A program made the translations under genes and the position numbers. Of a DNA stretch of 36,729 bases, positions 10,391 through 19,855 are shown one piece after another; positions within the stretch are counted from its first letter, which is position 1; the number at the start of each line of letters is the position of its first letter. The notes beneath the pieces are model-generated. The model searched no databases, was not told the DNA's origin, and was given only the letters and a program-made list of their open reading frames with translations. The DNA comes from Phoronis australis (lineage: Eukaryota > Phoronida > Phoronidae), in assembly GCA_002633005.1 (NCBI GenBank), contig NMRA01000005.1:155941-192669 (forward strand), given 5' to 3'.

Positions 10391-10501
10391 GGTTTCGGAA
10401 TTGTGAACATTCGAAGTAAGGAACTTTCGAAGGTAACGAACCTTCGGAGTAGTGAACCTTCAGAGTAGTGAACCTTCGGAGTACTGAACCCTCGGAATAG
10501 T
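10391..10501. repeat. 16-17 bp minisatellite, about six to seven copies
   Basis: The unit is GAACCTTCGGAGTAGT. Copies degrade toward the left (GAACATTCGAAGTAAG, then a partial TTTCGGAATTGT), while the right-hand units differ by one or two bases, as expected of a decaying tandem array. Confidence 0.88.
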
Positions 10502-11461
10502 CGCACGTAACCTTGGAAACATTCTCAATGAAGTTTGTTGCCCGTCTGAAATCTGCGAGGCTGTGCACCATTGACTTTAGTCATTGACCAAAGTTTTATT
10601 AGGTCTAGAGCTACCTTTCCCTAATATTGTGAAAATGCTTGTTGGGGATTTCTCAATGGAAAAAATGCGGTAGTTAAATGTTTGGTTTTTGAGCAACGAC
10701 TGAGGACTGCCAGTATTGAAATTACCGTCGACGTGTACTGAATTTAAAAGAACGGAAACGCAAACACGCGAATACGCATGCAACTCAATCCACCGATCCA
10801 CAATCAAAGTGGACACTACCAGCCGATTTCATAAAGGTGGTTTAACAAAACCAGATTTAAGACTTAAACCTGGTCTTCCTAAACCTTATCTAATTTTAGA
10901 CCTAACTTGCATTTCATCAACATGGTTTGAAAGTTTGAGAGCCTGGTTTTGTTAGACCATGCAGCAGGTTTAGTAAAACTAGGTATAAAGTATTCAAGCC
11001 ACCCTACTGTGTTGATCCGGATTAACTCAACAAAGAAACTATTGAAGTGCTTCAATGAAACCTTGATCACGTGGGTACACAATGGCACACAGCAGTAGGG
11101 CTAAAAACTTTTCTCACGAGAAAAAATGCTCCCCCCCATAACCGATCAGAGAAAAAGGCAATGTGATAGTCGAGAACAAGAAAATTGGTGCCAAATCAAG
11201 TCAACGTAAGCAGCAGGCTTGGAGAGATATTGATCCAGATTAAAGGCGAGAAAGAAAATTTCATCAGTGAAAAAATTGCAAAGAAAAACAGCGAGGGACC
11301 TAGTGGCAGATCTAGGATATCATGAGACATTTTTTCATTTTGTATCGTATGTGTCCAACACAATTATACACATTAAAGTACTTGTTCACGATTAAATGCA
11401 GTATAGTAAATGGACACGTTTTTTGCGTGTCATTTTACTTTTTTGCGGCCAAAGGGGGGCA

Positions 11462-11618
11462 CAGGGGCAGATCCAGGATTTTGAGTTATTGGGGCTAGGG
11501 CAGAATATTAGCCAGGATCTTACCCGTCAGGCATTCGCACCCCCGAACTGCCAAATGGATTCTGGGAGAATTTTAGGATTGCCATGGCCCCCTTGGTCCA
11601 CCTCTAAATCCACCTCTG
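11462..11618 (-). mobile_element. hAT-like MITE (family A), internally deleted copy
   Basis: It begins CAGGGGCAGATCCAGG and ends CTAAATCCACCTCTG, the inverted termini of family A. In reverse orientation it matches both outer parts of the longer copies at 12079 and 15819, including GGCCATGGC and CTAAAATTCTCCCAG, while the central portion is missing. Confidence 0.7.
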
Positions 11619-11800
11619 GAGCAGGACCTCTGCCCAGCAACCTTATATCGGGGGCTAACTGAGATGGAACTGGGCCAGAATAATCATTAGATGCCTTTTT
11701 AGTCATACGCGTAGCGCTTGCGACGATGACGCTCTGCTCGAACCGTCATGTTCTGAGAAAATACGAATGACATCCTTCAGTATGTACTGGTCTACGTATA

Positions 11801-11925
11801 GGCGGATCCAGGGGATCAAGGGGTCTGCACCCCTTTTTCCCTTGATTTTAGTGATGTCAAATCTATAATTTTCAAATTGTTGACCCAGGCTCTCCTTTTA
11901 AAATCCTTGATCCGACCCCCCCTTT
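11801..11925. mobile_element. Fragment of a related GGCGGATCCAGG-type MITE
   Basis: It starts GGCGGATCCAGGGGATCAAGG and later shows CTTGATCCGACCCCCC, giving roughly inverted ends, with a different interior (short palindrome CAAGGGG...CCCCTTTTTCCCTTG). The boundaries are approximate. Confidence 0.45.
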
Positions 11926-12078
11926 AAAAGTTCTTGGTTCCCCCTGTTACGTTTAATCTTGTGGCGCCCTAAAACTAAACATTGAAATTAGTCCGTTCTC
12001 GCTCTAAATCTGCGTCGTAAATGCCCACCACAGCATCATTCAGCTGTACCTATATGGTACAAGTCTGCCATATTTAAT

Positions 12079-12369
12079 CAGTGGCGGATTTGGGGAGTCA
12101 TGGCCCCCCTAAAATTCTCCCAGATACCATTTGGCAGTCCGGGATGCGAAATGCTGACCAGCATATGCGCGCACTCGGGGGGCGAATTCACAATGCATAG
12201 GCCTTGAACAAAACAAACCCGTTCACCTTTTTCAGTTACAAAGTCCACAAACCCAAAAATTCCAGACCCCTGCATCCCTACATTTTAGGCTGGAGGCGCG
12301 CATGTGGCGAAATTCTGGTTATTCTTGTGCCCTGCCACCCCCTAACTCAAAATCCTGGATCCACTCCTG
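12079..12369 (+). mobile_element. hAT-like MITE (family A), near full-length copy
   Basis: The 5' end is CAGTGGCGGATTTGGG and the 3' end CCTGGATCCACTCCTG, imperfect inverted repeats. CAG...CTG-type ends of this kind are typical of hAT-superfamily MITEs. The interior aligns collinearly with the copy at 15819 (shared CATGGCCCCCCTAAAATTCT, AATGCATAGGCC, CCTACATTTTAG). An 8-bp target duplication was looked for and is not convincing (TATTTAAT versus TTAATATT). Confidence 0.78.
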
Positions 12370-12483
12370 TTAATATTATTAAACCTGGGTCTGACCAAGT
12401 CTAAAGTTAAATCTGGTTTAAGATCTTGATACAGGTCTTAAGAATATAGACCTCGTTGGTGAAATGAAAACTGACGTAGACCA

Positions 12484-12884
12484 GGGCCCGGTCTCCAATC
12501 TTTACTCGAAATGGAGCTCGAAATTAGGTTTGGCATTTTGTATTCTAATTTTGGGCGAACTCAAGATAAGTGTCTATTATTCTATGCTCGAGTACACAAT
12601 AACTTACGTAGATAATTTATTGCCCTTAGTTCACAGTTTGTAAACCCAATATTAAAGCTATAAGTTCGAGTTTGAACTCGAAATTTCGAGTTTTTACTCG
12701 AGTTTGTAGCACGAATATAAGGGTCTTCAAGGGCAAACTTGAACTAGAAACTCCTATGCATAAACTATAATGTATTCGAGCACAGTCTGATAACCAATTA
12801 TCTTAAGTTCGCACAAAAGGAGCAGAGAAATTGCCAAAAATAGTTTCGAGTTCGTTTCGAGTACAAAGATTAGAGACCGGGCCC
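12484..12884. mobile_element. GGGCCC-ended palindromic MITE, 401 bp
   Basis: The ends are GGGCCCGGTCTCCAATCTTT and the reverse complement of GGGCCCGGTCTCTAATCTTT; the pairing continues inward (CTCGAAAT modules) for about 40 bp and reappears deeper (GCGAACTCAAGATAA near 12553 pairs with TTATCTTAAGTTCGC near 12800). It is a long imperfect hairpin. Outside, TAGACC and GGTCTA extend the symmetry, so the true ends may be a few bases further out. Confidence 0.78.
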
Positions 12885-13042
12885 AGGTCTAAACTGGAGT
12901 TAAACCAGGTTTTACTAGACCACTGGTTTAAAAGTTAAACCACCTTTATGAAATGTAGATGATCTTTAAACCTGGTCTAAGGCCAGTTTAAACCAGGTTT
13001 AACTTTAAACCACCTTTATGAAATTGCCTGTAGATGAACAAC

Positions 13043-13340
13043 ACAGTGGCGGATCTCGGATATCACAAGGGTGCCCAACATTTTGTCGGTAAACAATTGC
13101 GCAAAGCACGATTGCCAAACACCATGAGGGCGAAAGTTGGCCGGGTACGGTCAGATGATTATGTGAAACAAAATTATTGGTTATCATTGTAGCTAGTAGT
13201 ACGAGTAGCTGCAGCAATTTTGTTGTTGTTGTTGTCCATCTATATCATAGCTTCAATGGAGAGGCTGGCTCTGGACCTTTTCCTAGGGGGGATTCGATTG
13301 AACTCTCCGACCCCCCCCGGCTACGGGCCAGCAGTGATAG
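13043..13340. mobile_element. MITE ends, hAT-like
   Basis: CAGTGGCGGATCTCGGATATCAC at about 13043 resembles AGTGGCAGATCTAGGATATCATG at about 11301, so both are left ends of one family. At 13305-13340, CCCCCCCCGGCTACGGGCCAGCAGTG looks like a right end of the common CACTG...CGTAGCC type. Whether the two belong to one element is unclear. Confidence 0.4.
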
Positions 13341-13726
13341 GTTTAGGCACAGGTGGATTGGGACTGTCTTTTGTCTGTGTTTGGCCCCGTCTTCCAAGTA
13401 AACCTTCGTATGCTTACATGTGAAGAATGTGAAATGTGGTTTTTTCGCCAATGTGACTGGTGGCCTGGCGAGTAAACCCAGCGGCAGCCGGAAGATGCCG
13501 GACAGACTAGCCCTGTAGTTGCAGCAGAGGGTCGTCGACCATATGTCCGACTACACCCCAGCCACAAACTCCTCGCTGCTCATGCACGTGTTTCTCTTTT
13601 ACAGAGAGCTTTGATCAATAGGAAATCGTAATTTCTGCACATTTCTGAAAAAGACACGGTCAACTTCTCTTAAACTAGGTGCATTAAACTGCGTAGGAAG
13701 GTTGGGACTGCAAATCACGCATGTAT

Positions 13727-13995
13727 CATGGGCGCATCCGGGGGGGGGGGGCTCGCATGAGTCCCCCAATTTGGAGAAACGGGCAAAATAGTCCGCCTCA
13801 CTCAGTGAAACAAAAAGTCCGAGTAAACGAGACAAAGTCCACAAAATTCACGGGAATTCGGCACGGCTGCAGAAACCGTGGACCTGAACCTACTGGCCCC
13901 GTTTTTTTTTAGTCCTCGCTGATTTCTTTCAGTAAAAGGTCCGCATACCGAAAAATTCGAGACAGCTATATTTTAGGCTGGGTGCGCGCATGGGT
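13727..13995 (+). mobile_element. hAT-like MITE (family A), 3'-truncated copy
   Basis: It opens CATGGGCGCATCCGGGG, a degenerate family A terminus, and shares the GGTCCGCATACCGAAAAATTCGAGAC and ATTTTAGGCTG blocks with the other copies, but stops before the right terminus. Confidence 0.6.
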
Positions 13996-14862
13996 ATACA
14001 ACATTTACTTAGTAATTCAACACTAGCGTGTATTTTCTTGCTGATATCTGACCAAAGGTGTCTTCACATGTTACCATATGCGAGTACATTAAGACAAAGA
14101 AAAGAATGACATCATCGTGCAATGTTGGACATCAAAGCAATGCTAGGCCATTTAAACTTTTAAAAACTGCTGCCTCCCATTCTAGTAAATTTATCCAATA
14201 ACCGAAAGACGTTCTTGTGAAAGAGTTTCCTAGGCCAACCATATTTTTAAGCAGAACAAATGTATTACGAAATTGAAAATGCATAAAAATACGGTACCCT
14301 TGAAAAGTTTATTTGAATAAAAACTGCGATTTTTAAAAAGTCGATGTCAATTAACGGTTCGGCGAATTAACTTTGACAAACTTCCGACAAAACGGTATTT
14401 TATTGCAACATAAGTTCGACTGAACTGCCAAGTAATTCTGGCAACTTGTTGATCCAAGTTTGGCAACTAGATTTCTGTCCAAGTCTGTCTACATCATTTT
14501 GAAAACTACTATATTATATACGGACATCAACAAATAATACCCTGCACAATCTGATCGACATGTGCGATTTCCAACGAAGAACTCCCTTGTGATCAGCAAT
14601 TATTTCCTAACAATAGTCTTAGAATTCTTTGTGAAAAAGGATGAACTTTATAAAACCGCAGGGAAAACTGATGTTGTGTAATTCACAAAAACTATCTTCA
14701 AGCTCTTCAAACTTCCATTCTTTCTATGGCGGTCAATGCTATTTTTGTTAATACAGTTACACATTTTGGTTGTTTGAACCGCAAGACTTGCTGCTGCTGT
14801 GTTTCACATGAGCATGTACTACAGCTTTCTCGTTCTCGAATAATTTGAAATTTTATCTACAC
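13996..14862. other. No gene recognised
   Basis: AT-rich. It would be downstream of the candidate minus-strand exon at 14863-14987, but I could not find a convincing next exon in it. Confidence 0.5.
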
Positions 14863-14987
14863 CTTTTCGTGAATAGTTGGCAATTCCGAATGTAGGGAAA
14901 GGCAAAGGACCATTTCCACGCCCTGCACTCCAAGAAAGGATACCATCTGAGTGGAACGGGGTCATTGAATAGGAACGGATATCTATT
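14863..14987 (-). CDS. Candidate internal exon, unrecognised protein
   Basis: On the minus strand an excellent acceptor (CCATTTCCTGCTTTTCAG) precedes 14987 and a donor (AAAAG|GTGTAG) follows 14863. In the phase-2 frame the 125-nt exon is open and reads like a folded extracellular domain, with the segments SYSMTPFHSDGILSW and GNGPLPFPTFGIANYS. The Gly/Pro/aromatic composition is not what random AT-rich DNA gives. I do not recognise the family. A second frame is also open through the acceptor (95 codons from an ATG at 15140), but its product looks less natural. Partner exons were not found. Confidence 0.4.
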
Positions 14988-15332
14988 CTGAAAAGCAGGA
15001 AATGGGAAGTAACTGGTACAATCTTCAGGTTCCCAATTTATATCAAGTGATGCATGATTACATTTAACAATAGAAAATACAGCGAGTGATGCCTTCATTA
15101 TCCTTTGCCAGAGAAGATTCACATAAAAGTAGTTGTACATTCCCTAGAAATTGTTTTTTAGATTTAAAAATATGAATCAGTTTACTTTGGAGAATCTGTG
15201 CATACGTTTTCTCCGACTTTCTCGAAATATACAATTTTATGAGAAACAGTTTATTACTACAAAAGAGACCTGAACTACATGTTTCAGCATTTTAGTATGA
15301 ATTTTGAAAGTATAAAGGTTGGTTACTGACAT

Positions 15333-15548
15333 TCACATCTTCTTAAATAGTCCACAGTATTTTTCTTTTTTCTCTGAAAAATAAAAATTTATTAGTTCCG
15401 TAAAGCCCCACAACGAGCGCTGTTTTTCGTCACTGAGGCTGTACAGCCCAAACAGATATAGGTGTTTGGCCGTGCGAGTACATAGTCCACTAGTCAACAG
15501 ATCAACCTCACAACCTTTTTGTTTTTCTTCCCTGTGACGTTGGTTCAT
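15333..15548 (-). CDS. Unrecognised 71-codon ORF
   Basis: It has a true ATG (15546-15548) with a charged, mixed-composition product. An AATAAA occurs in its distal part (about 15385-15392), and the end overlaps splice-like TTTTTCAG. It could be an exon of the same minus-strand gene as 14863-14987, but nothing proves that. Confidence 0.2.
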   Translation of the reverse strand: MNQRHREEKQKGCEVDLLTSGLCTRTAKHLYLFGLYSLSDEKQRSLWGFTELINFYFSEKKEKYCGLFKKM

Positions 15549-15554
15549 CCCGGG

Positions 15555-15797
15555 GCCTAGCCAGCCAGCTAGTTAGCTGTATGGAAACTATCGTCAAAAT
15601 ACAGCTAGGTACCAGTCCCACTGTGTGTTTAACTGTTAGTCCCCGAAATTTCACACAGGCCGGGTAGTTCTACTCGTCCCCTCGTCGCCAAACTTATATC
15701 AACATGTAAAGCTGTAAATCGGCAGGGGTGCATGCAAAATCTGGGTGACAACCGACACTCATCTTGCCAGTTGGAGCCGTTTAAGTGAAAAACAATC
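15555..15797 (+). repeat. Dispersed repeat R1, copy 1
   Basis: This 240-bp stretch matches 34946-35178 from CTAGCCAGC to GTTTAAGTGAAAAACAAT, in the same order and with moderate divergence. The head forms a hairpin: TAGCTGTAT and ATACAGCTA, 9 bp each, around a 16-nt loop. No internal A/B box could be recognised, so a SINE is not shown. Confidence 0.75.
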
Positions 15798-15818
15798 TTG
15801 CGTAATTCTCTGCCTTTT

Positions 15819-16154
15819 CAGCGGTGGATTTAGGGGGGGGGGGCAAGGGGGCCATGGCCCCCCTAAAATTCTACCAGTTATAACCAGATACCATGCAGTT
15901 CGGGTGCGAGTTGCTGTCAAGCACATGTGCGCAACCAGGGAGGTTCGGAGGTTCGGAAGGCTCGCTGCGTGAATAAACAATGCATAGGCCCTCAACAAAC
16001 CCCGTTCACCGTTTTTTTTAGTCAAAGGTCCGGAAACCCAAAAATTCGAGACCTCCGCATCCCTACATTTTAGACTGTGCGCGCGCATCTGCCGAAATTC
16101 TGGTTATTCCTGTGCCCTGGCCCCCCCTAACTCAAAATCCTGAATCCGCCCCTG
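15819..16154 (+). mobile_element. hAT-like MITE (family A), longest copy
   Basis: It runs from CAGCGGTGGATTTAGGGG to CCTGAATCCGCCCCTG, ends that are inverted repeats of one another. The interior has a run of G, the block GGCCATGGCCCCCCTAAAATTCT, AATGCATAGGCCC and a terminal CTAACTCAAAATCCTGAATCC. It carries a 45-bp insertion relative to the copy at 12079 (a GGAGGTTC duplication is visible). The flanks TGCCTTTT and CTTTTGTA share CTTTT only. Confidence 0.8.
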
Positions 16155-16210
16155 CTTTTGTAACAAAGAAAAGTCAATCGTTGTTTCAACAGCACGCTCT
16201 ACACTTTTTC

Positions 16211-16235
16211 ACAGTGCTACGAAAGGTAGCACTGT
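16211..16235. repeat. Perfect 10-bp hairpin
   Basis: ACAGTGCTAC and GTAGCACTGT pair exactly around GAAAG. Outside it, ACGCTCTACACTTTTTC and GTAGAGTGT extend the symmetry, which suggests a small inverted-repeat element of about 45 bp. Confidence 0.8.
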
Positions 16236-16420
16236 AGAGTGTTGTTTATCATGGCTTCTCATTGGTTAAAGTCCTGGTCTCACACGTTGTTAACCCTTAT
16301 TACATGGTAGAGGATGTTATAAGGATCCAAGAAGTACCTACCCCATAACTAATACACAATCCGTAATCGAATAAAGCTTAAATGAACGCACCACTCACGA
16401 TTTGCACCCGAAGAACACAC

Positions 16421-16452
16421 CGCCATTTTGAACTTACCGCGAACCCGGAAGT
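16421..16452. promoter_or_regulatory. Possible TATA-less promoter motifs (YY1-like plus ETS-like)
   Basis: CGCCATTTTG (16421-16430, the reverse of CAAAATGGCG) and CCGGAAGT (16445-16452) resemble YY1 and ETS/GABP sites that co-occur in animal housekeeping promoters. No first exon could be attached. Confidence 0.25.
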
Positions 16453-16867
16453 ACAATTCATTCAGGAACCCAGGCTAGGTTAACGTCGTCAGTGCGACTG
16501 GAGCAGTGCCTGTTACCAGCCTGCAAACGGGGATAAAATAATCGACAGCGCGCCTTAATGTTAATAAAATAAAAATACGGGTAATTTTATCGAATTTGCT
16601 GAAGAAATGTGGCGAATAAATTTTGACAGATATTATTTTGCCCGGGACTCGGGACCGCTGCCTATCGGACCCGGTGCGGATCGAGACCAGACACTGGCGA
16701 ACCGTAAAGGCATGCGGTTGCAAGCTGTTTTTTCGAAGTAAAATGTTCAAATCATAAATGCCGTACAAATTCAAAGGTAGTTTCAGGCACTTGCACAAAA
16801 TTACGGGCTGGTTAGTCCTGTGTCAATCTTTCGCGGTAGCCCTTAGCTAGTCTCAGTGCCAGCCACC

Positions 16868-16898
16868 AGTATGAAGACTATCGTCAAAATACAGCTTG
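16868..16898 (+). repeat. Fragment of dispersed repeat R1
   Basis: TATGAAGACTATCGTCAAAA followed by TACAGCT repeats the head of R1. The adjacent TAGCTTTGCACCAAGGC recurs at about 19211-19232. Confidence 0.6.
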
Positions 16899-17104
16899 TT
16901 AGTAGGCCTATATAGCTTTGCACCAAGGCTACCCTTATGCCTATCTGGTCTCTGGCCACAGCGCTCGCTCAAACGAGGTTTATTTAGAACTTGGGATCTT
17001 CTGGCGAGCTGTGCAAAGTTGTTGGCTTTCAACAGAGACTTTGCACGAGCACTGGCACCAAGCTGGAATTTTTGGAAATGTATACCTTTTACTATAAGAT
17101 TCAC

Positions 17105-17858
17105 CGGGTATGTTCAGAGCTATGAATTGCAGACGCTAAATTTTGGTACTTCCTGTCTTCTAGTGGACTTTTGTTTCGTTTTCTACCTTTTGTGGGAGTT
17201 TGCGCTTTTGAGGCAGACCTTTTTCGAATAGGAGGCTTGTTCGAGCACATAAGTATGACAAGTCCAATGCAAAAATGTTATCATTTTTTATTCATTAAGC
17301 CAAAATGATTCAACCTTTTACCATAATCAGTAACCTAAAAAGCACAATACTTTACATCATTTAAGCATTACAAACACTATCCAACAGCACAAGTTTCCAT
17401 TATATGAAAGTGGACATACTTGTAACTACTACCATGGTGACCGAATAGTGTTTCCTCACACCAGAATTTGACAAGAATGATTTAAAAAAAATATGAAGTT
17501 GCAAGGAACAAGAATTGGAGGCTTGAAGCTTCACAATCCAACATATAGCTTATTTCTCTAATTAAGATTCCTCATATTTTTGACTTGATAACCGGAATTA
17601 AGAAAGCAATAAGTTACAAAACATGACTTGAAAGCAATTTAGACTTAAAATTTAGAAAAATATGAATTATTTTGAGACACCTAATCAAGCCTTGAACAGC
17701 AGTTGACAGTCAAACAAAAAACCATTTCAAATTATTTCAACTATTTTTTAGCTTAGTGCAAGACCACCTGAATGGGAAATTCACAGTAAAATAATTCGAA
17801 TATATCTTATATTTTGTGCACAAAAACACGAAAATTGAACAACGTTCCTTTTTTGTAG
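17105..17858. other. No gene recognised
   Basis: Very AT-rich, with no repeat ends seen. It would be intron if the exon at 17859 is real. Confidence 0.45.
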
Positions 17859-18004
17859 CAACGTCTGTCAAATGTATCCACGTTAACTCTTCACAAATTA
17901 CAAAGCAACAGGTTGAACATGCATTCCAGTTCAGCAAAAGTCGCCATGTTGTCGGTGCCGTCAGAGATGAGACCACGGGAATTGTGAGCACATTTATCAC
18001 TTAA
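17859..18004 (+). CDS. Candidate terminal exon, unrecognised protein
   Basis: The strong acceptor CCTTTTTTGTAG precedes 17859, and the frame is then open for 48 codons to TAA (18002-18004). The peptide has balanced composition and ends in a pattern that looks conserved-like (KQQVEHAFQFSKSRHVVGAV, then a D-x-x-TGIVSTF tail). The only in-frame upstream starts are non-ATG and lie before the acceptor, so this is not a free-standing ORF. Family unknown; no partner exon found. Confidence 0.35.
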
Positions 18005-19552
18005 TAAGTAACAACTGCGAGGCTGAAATTTGGTGAAAACTGTTGAATCGTGCAAAAGAGTAAGTAAAGATATGTCTCACTAAATTTCACCGTAAATTGT
18101 TGGCGACAACAATTTACACAAACTTTTAAACTCGTAACTTATCCCGCTGGCCTCCAATATGGCCGACGCGATCCAAACTAAGTGACCCAAATTTCCCTAC
18201 AAAAATTGCAATAACTTTACACTGCTTGCCCCGATTTCGATACTTTTTCGATTTTTATTGAGCAGAATGCACTACCTTTAAGATGATAGCAAAGTACTTT
18301 TTCAAAACGAAAAAAAAAAAATCAAAACCTGAAAACAAATTTGGTTCAACTCATATTGGTTCCTAGGTTCGACCGCTCAACATAACAGGAAACTAAACAC
18401 CAATGCTATTTTAACATAATAAACAAAAGTACGCGTAACACTTCAAAAAAATTCAACAACCACTAACTACAAACTATCAATACGCTACATATACAAACTA
18501 ATCACGAGATATTTCTAATGAAACAAAATAATGAAGACTTTTCGAGCAAGCGATAGCACATTCAAATTACAAGGAAAAAAATAGCGGAGTTCAGGACAAG
18601 TCCCTGAACTGACGAGCCGGAAATGTGGGTACGGAAATAACCGATGACAGCCGGTAATTATGCAGAGAACGAACGTAGGTCTTGTAGACGACGAGGTAGG
18701 TGGCTGAATGAGACACCACGTTGAACTGAACAAAGGAAATATGGGCGACCAATCAGGAGTCGCGTAGAGAAATGTATGAATACAAAAGTAGGCCCTTGAG
18801 GCTATAAATAGAGATGAGTAATGCAAAATAAACCCTAAGGACTGGTATCAAAATAAAGAGACAAGTGCCAAAATAATGACGATAAATGCATTTAACAAGT
18901 TAAATTTAATTTATCGTAATCTATTTTGCCCGGGGTACGCCACGAGCTATGTTGCAGAGTAAAACAAGAGGAGGATTGGGAATATTGTCATTTATTATGA
19001 CGTAAATAGATAAAACTAACTAAGACTCTGCAAGATGGGCATGGACAAAACGCTTTAATGGCAGCACGGGAATGCTGACATCGCCCATCCGAGGAAGCGG
19101 AACCCGGGCAATAACAAGGTTAGACTATGATAAAATATAGGTACTAAATTTTGTATCAGATCTCATTTGATCAGTTTTTACCCACATCGACGCAACGGCT
19201 AGTTATTTCGTATACAGCTTTGCACCAAGGCAAGGCTACGCAGCCGGGGCCAATTAGCTGATGCAGAACAGTATCGTTCCACTAATAGTCAACAATACAT
19301 GGCAGTAAATTTGTATTATGAACTTTTGTAGAACCGATGCAGATCTGTAGCCGAGAGGTCTTCACCCAATGAACTATATACATAATAAGCTAATTTATCC
19401 CGTTACCTACACCCACGGTACAGTCTCGGTGACGTCAGACGCGCGTTAGCCAATAGAAATTAACATTAGAAAACAAAGATGTGATTTCTGACATAGACTT
19501 TATTCATTAAAAATGCATATTTTGTACTTTAGGAACCTTTTAAGTTACCTAT
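18005..19552. other. No gene recognised; a few motifs
   Basis: Contains AATATGGCCGACGCG (about 18157, YY1-like), a TATAAATA (about 18804) and TTGCCCGGG at about 18927 facing CCCGGGCAA at about 19105, which may be ends of a 190-bp inverted-repeat element. None supports a gene. Confidence 0.4.
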
Positions 19553-19855
19553 TCTTATTAAAATGACGTAAGCAAAAATTCATTTTCAAGCTCCAGAAGT
19601 AAGCCCTCCTATATCAATTTAGAGACCACCTAGAACGGGAATAACTTTATTAATATAAGGGGCCACACTTTTTGTCCGCCTTCAGATGGGACCCCTATAT
19701 TAATACAAAACCCCGGTTTTGGCCTTCAGGCGGGTCCTTCTTATTATTATAGGTGACCTGCTTTTCGGCTGTCTTCAGGTGGGGTCCTTAATTATTATAG
19801 GGCAACAGTTTTGAAGCTCGAAAATGGATTTCTTGCTTATGTCATTTTAATAAGA
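19553..19855. mobile_element. MITE with about 45-bp inverted ends
   Basis: The left end TCTTATTAAAATGACGTAAG and its inward continuation (CATTTTCAAGCTCC) pair with the right end (GAAGCTCGAAAATGG ... CTTATGTCATTTTAATAAGA). Roughly 38 of 45 positions match. No ORF inside. Confidence 0.82.
19640..19800. repeat. Three tandem units of about 50 bp inside the MITE
   Basis: Each unit runs TATTAATA/ATTATTATA, then a GC-rich TTTTGG/TTTTCGGC stretch, then CTTCAGRYGGGWCC. The last unit is followed by another ATTATTATAGGG. Confidence 0.7.

Larger units (their letters stand above)
10826..13024. mobile_element. Large inverted-repeat element hosting nested insertions
   Basis: The left end reads ATTTCATAAAGGTGGTTTAA (10826) and the right end is its reverse complement (to 13024); a second right-type end lies near 12935-12952. 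Next to both ends are degenerate AAACCTGGT/ACCAGGTTT modules in mirrored order, as in a long palindromic MITE. The 2.2 kb size results from other repeats inserted inside: hAT-like MITEs at 11462 and 12079 and a GGGCCC-ended MITE at 12484. No target-site duplication was confirmed. Confidence 0.6.

Noticed and set aside
18927-19113. Inverted-repeat element with TTGCCCGGG ends
   Set aside because: Only about 10 bp pair, around a self-palindromic CCCGGG, too little to claim.
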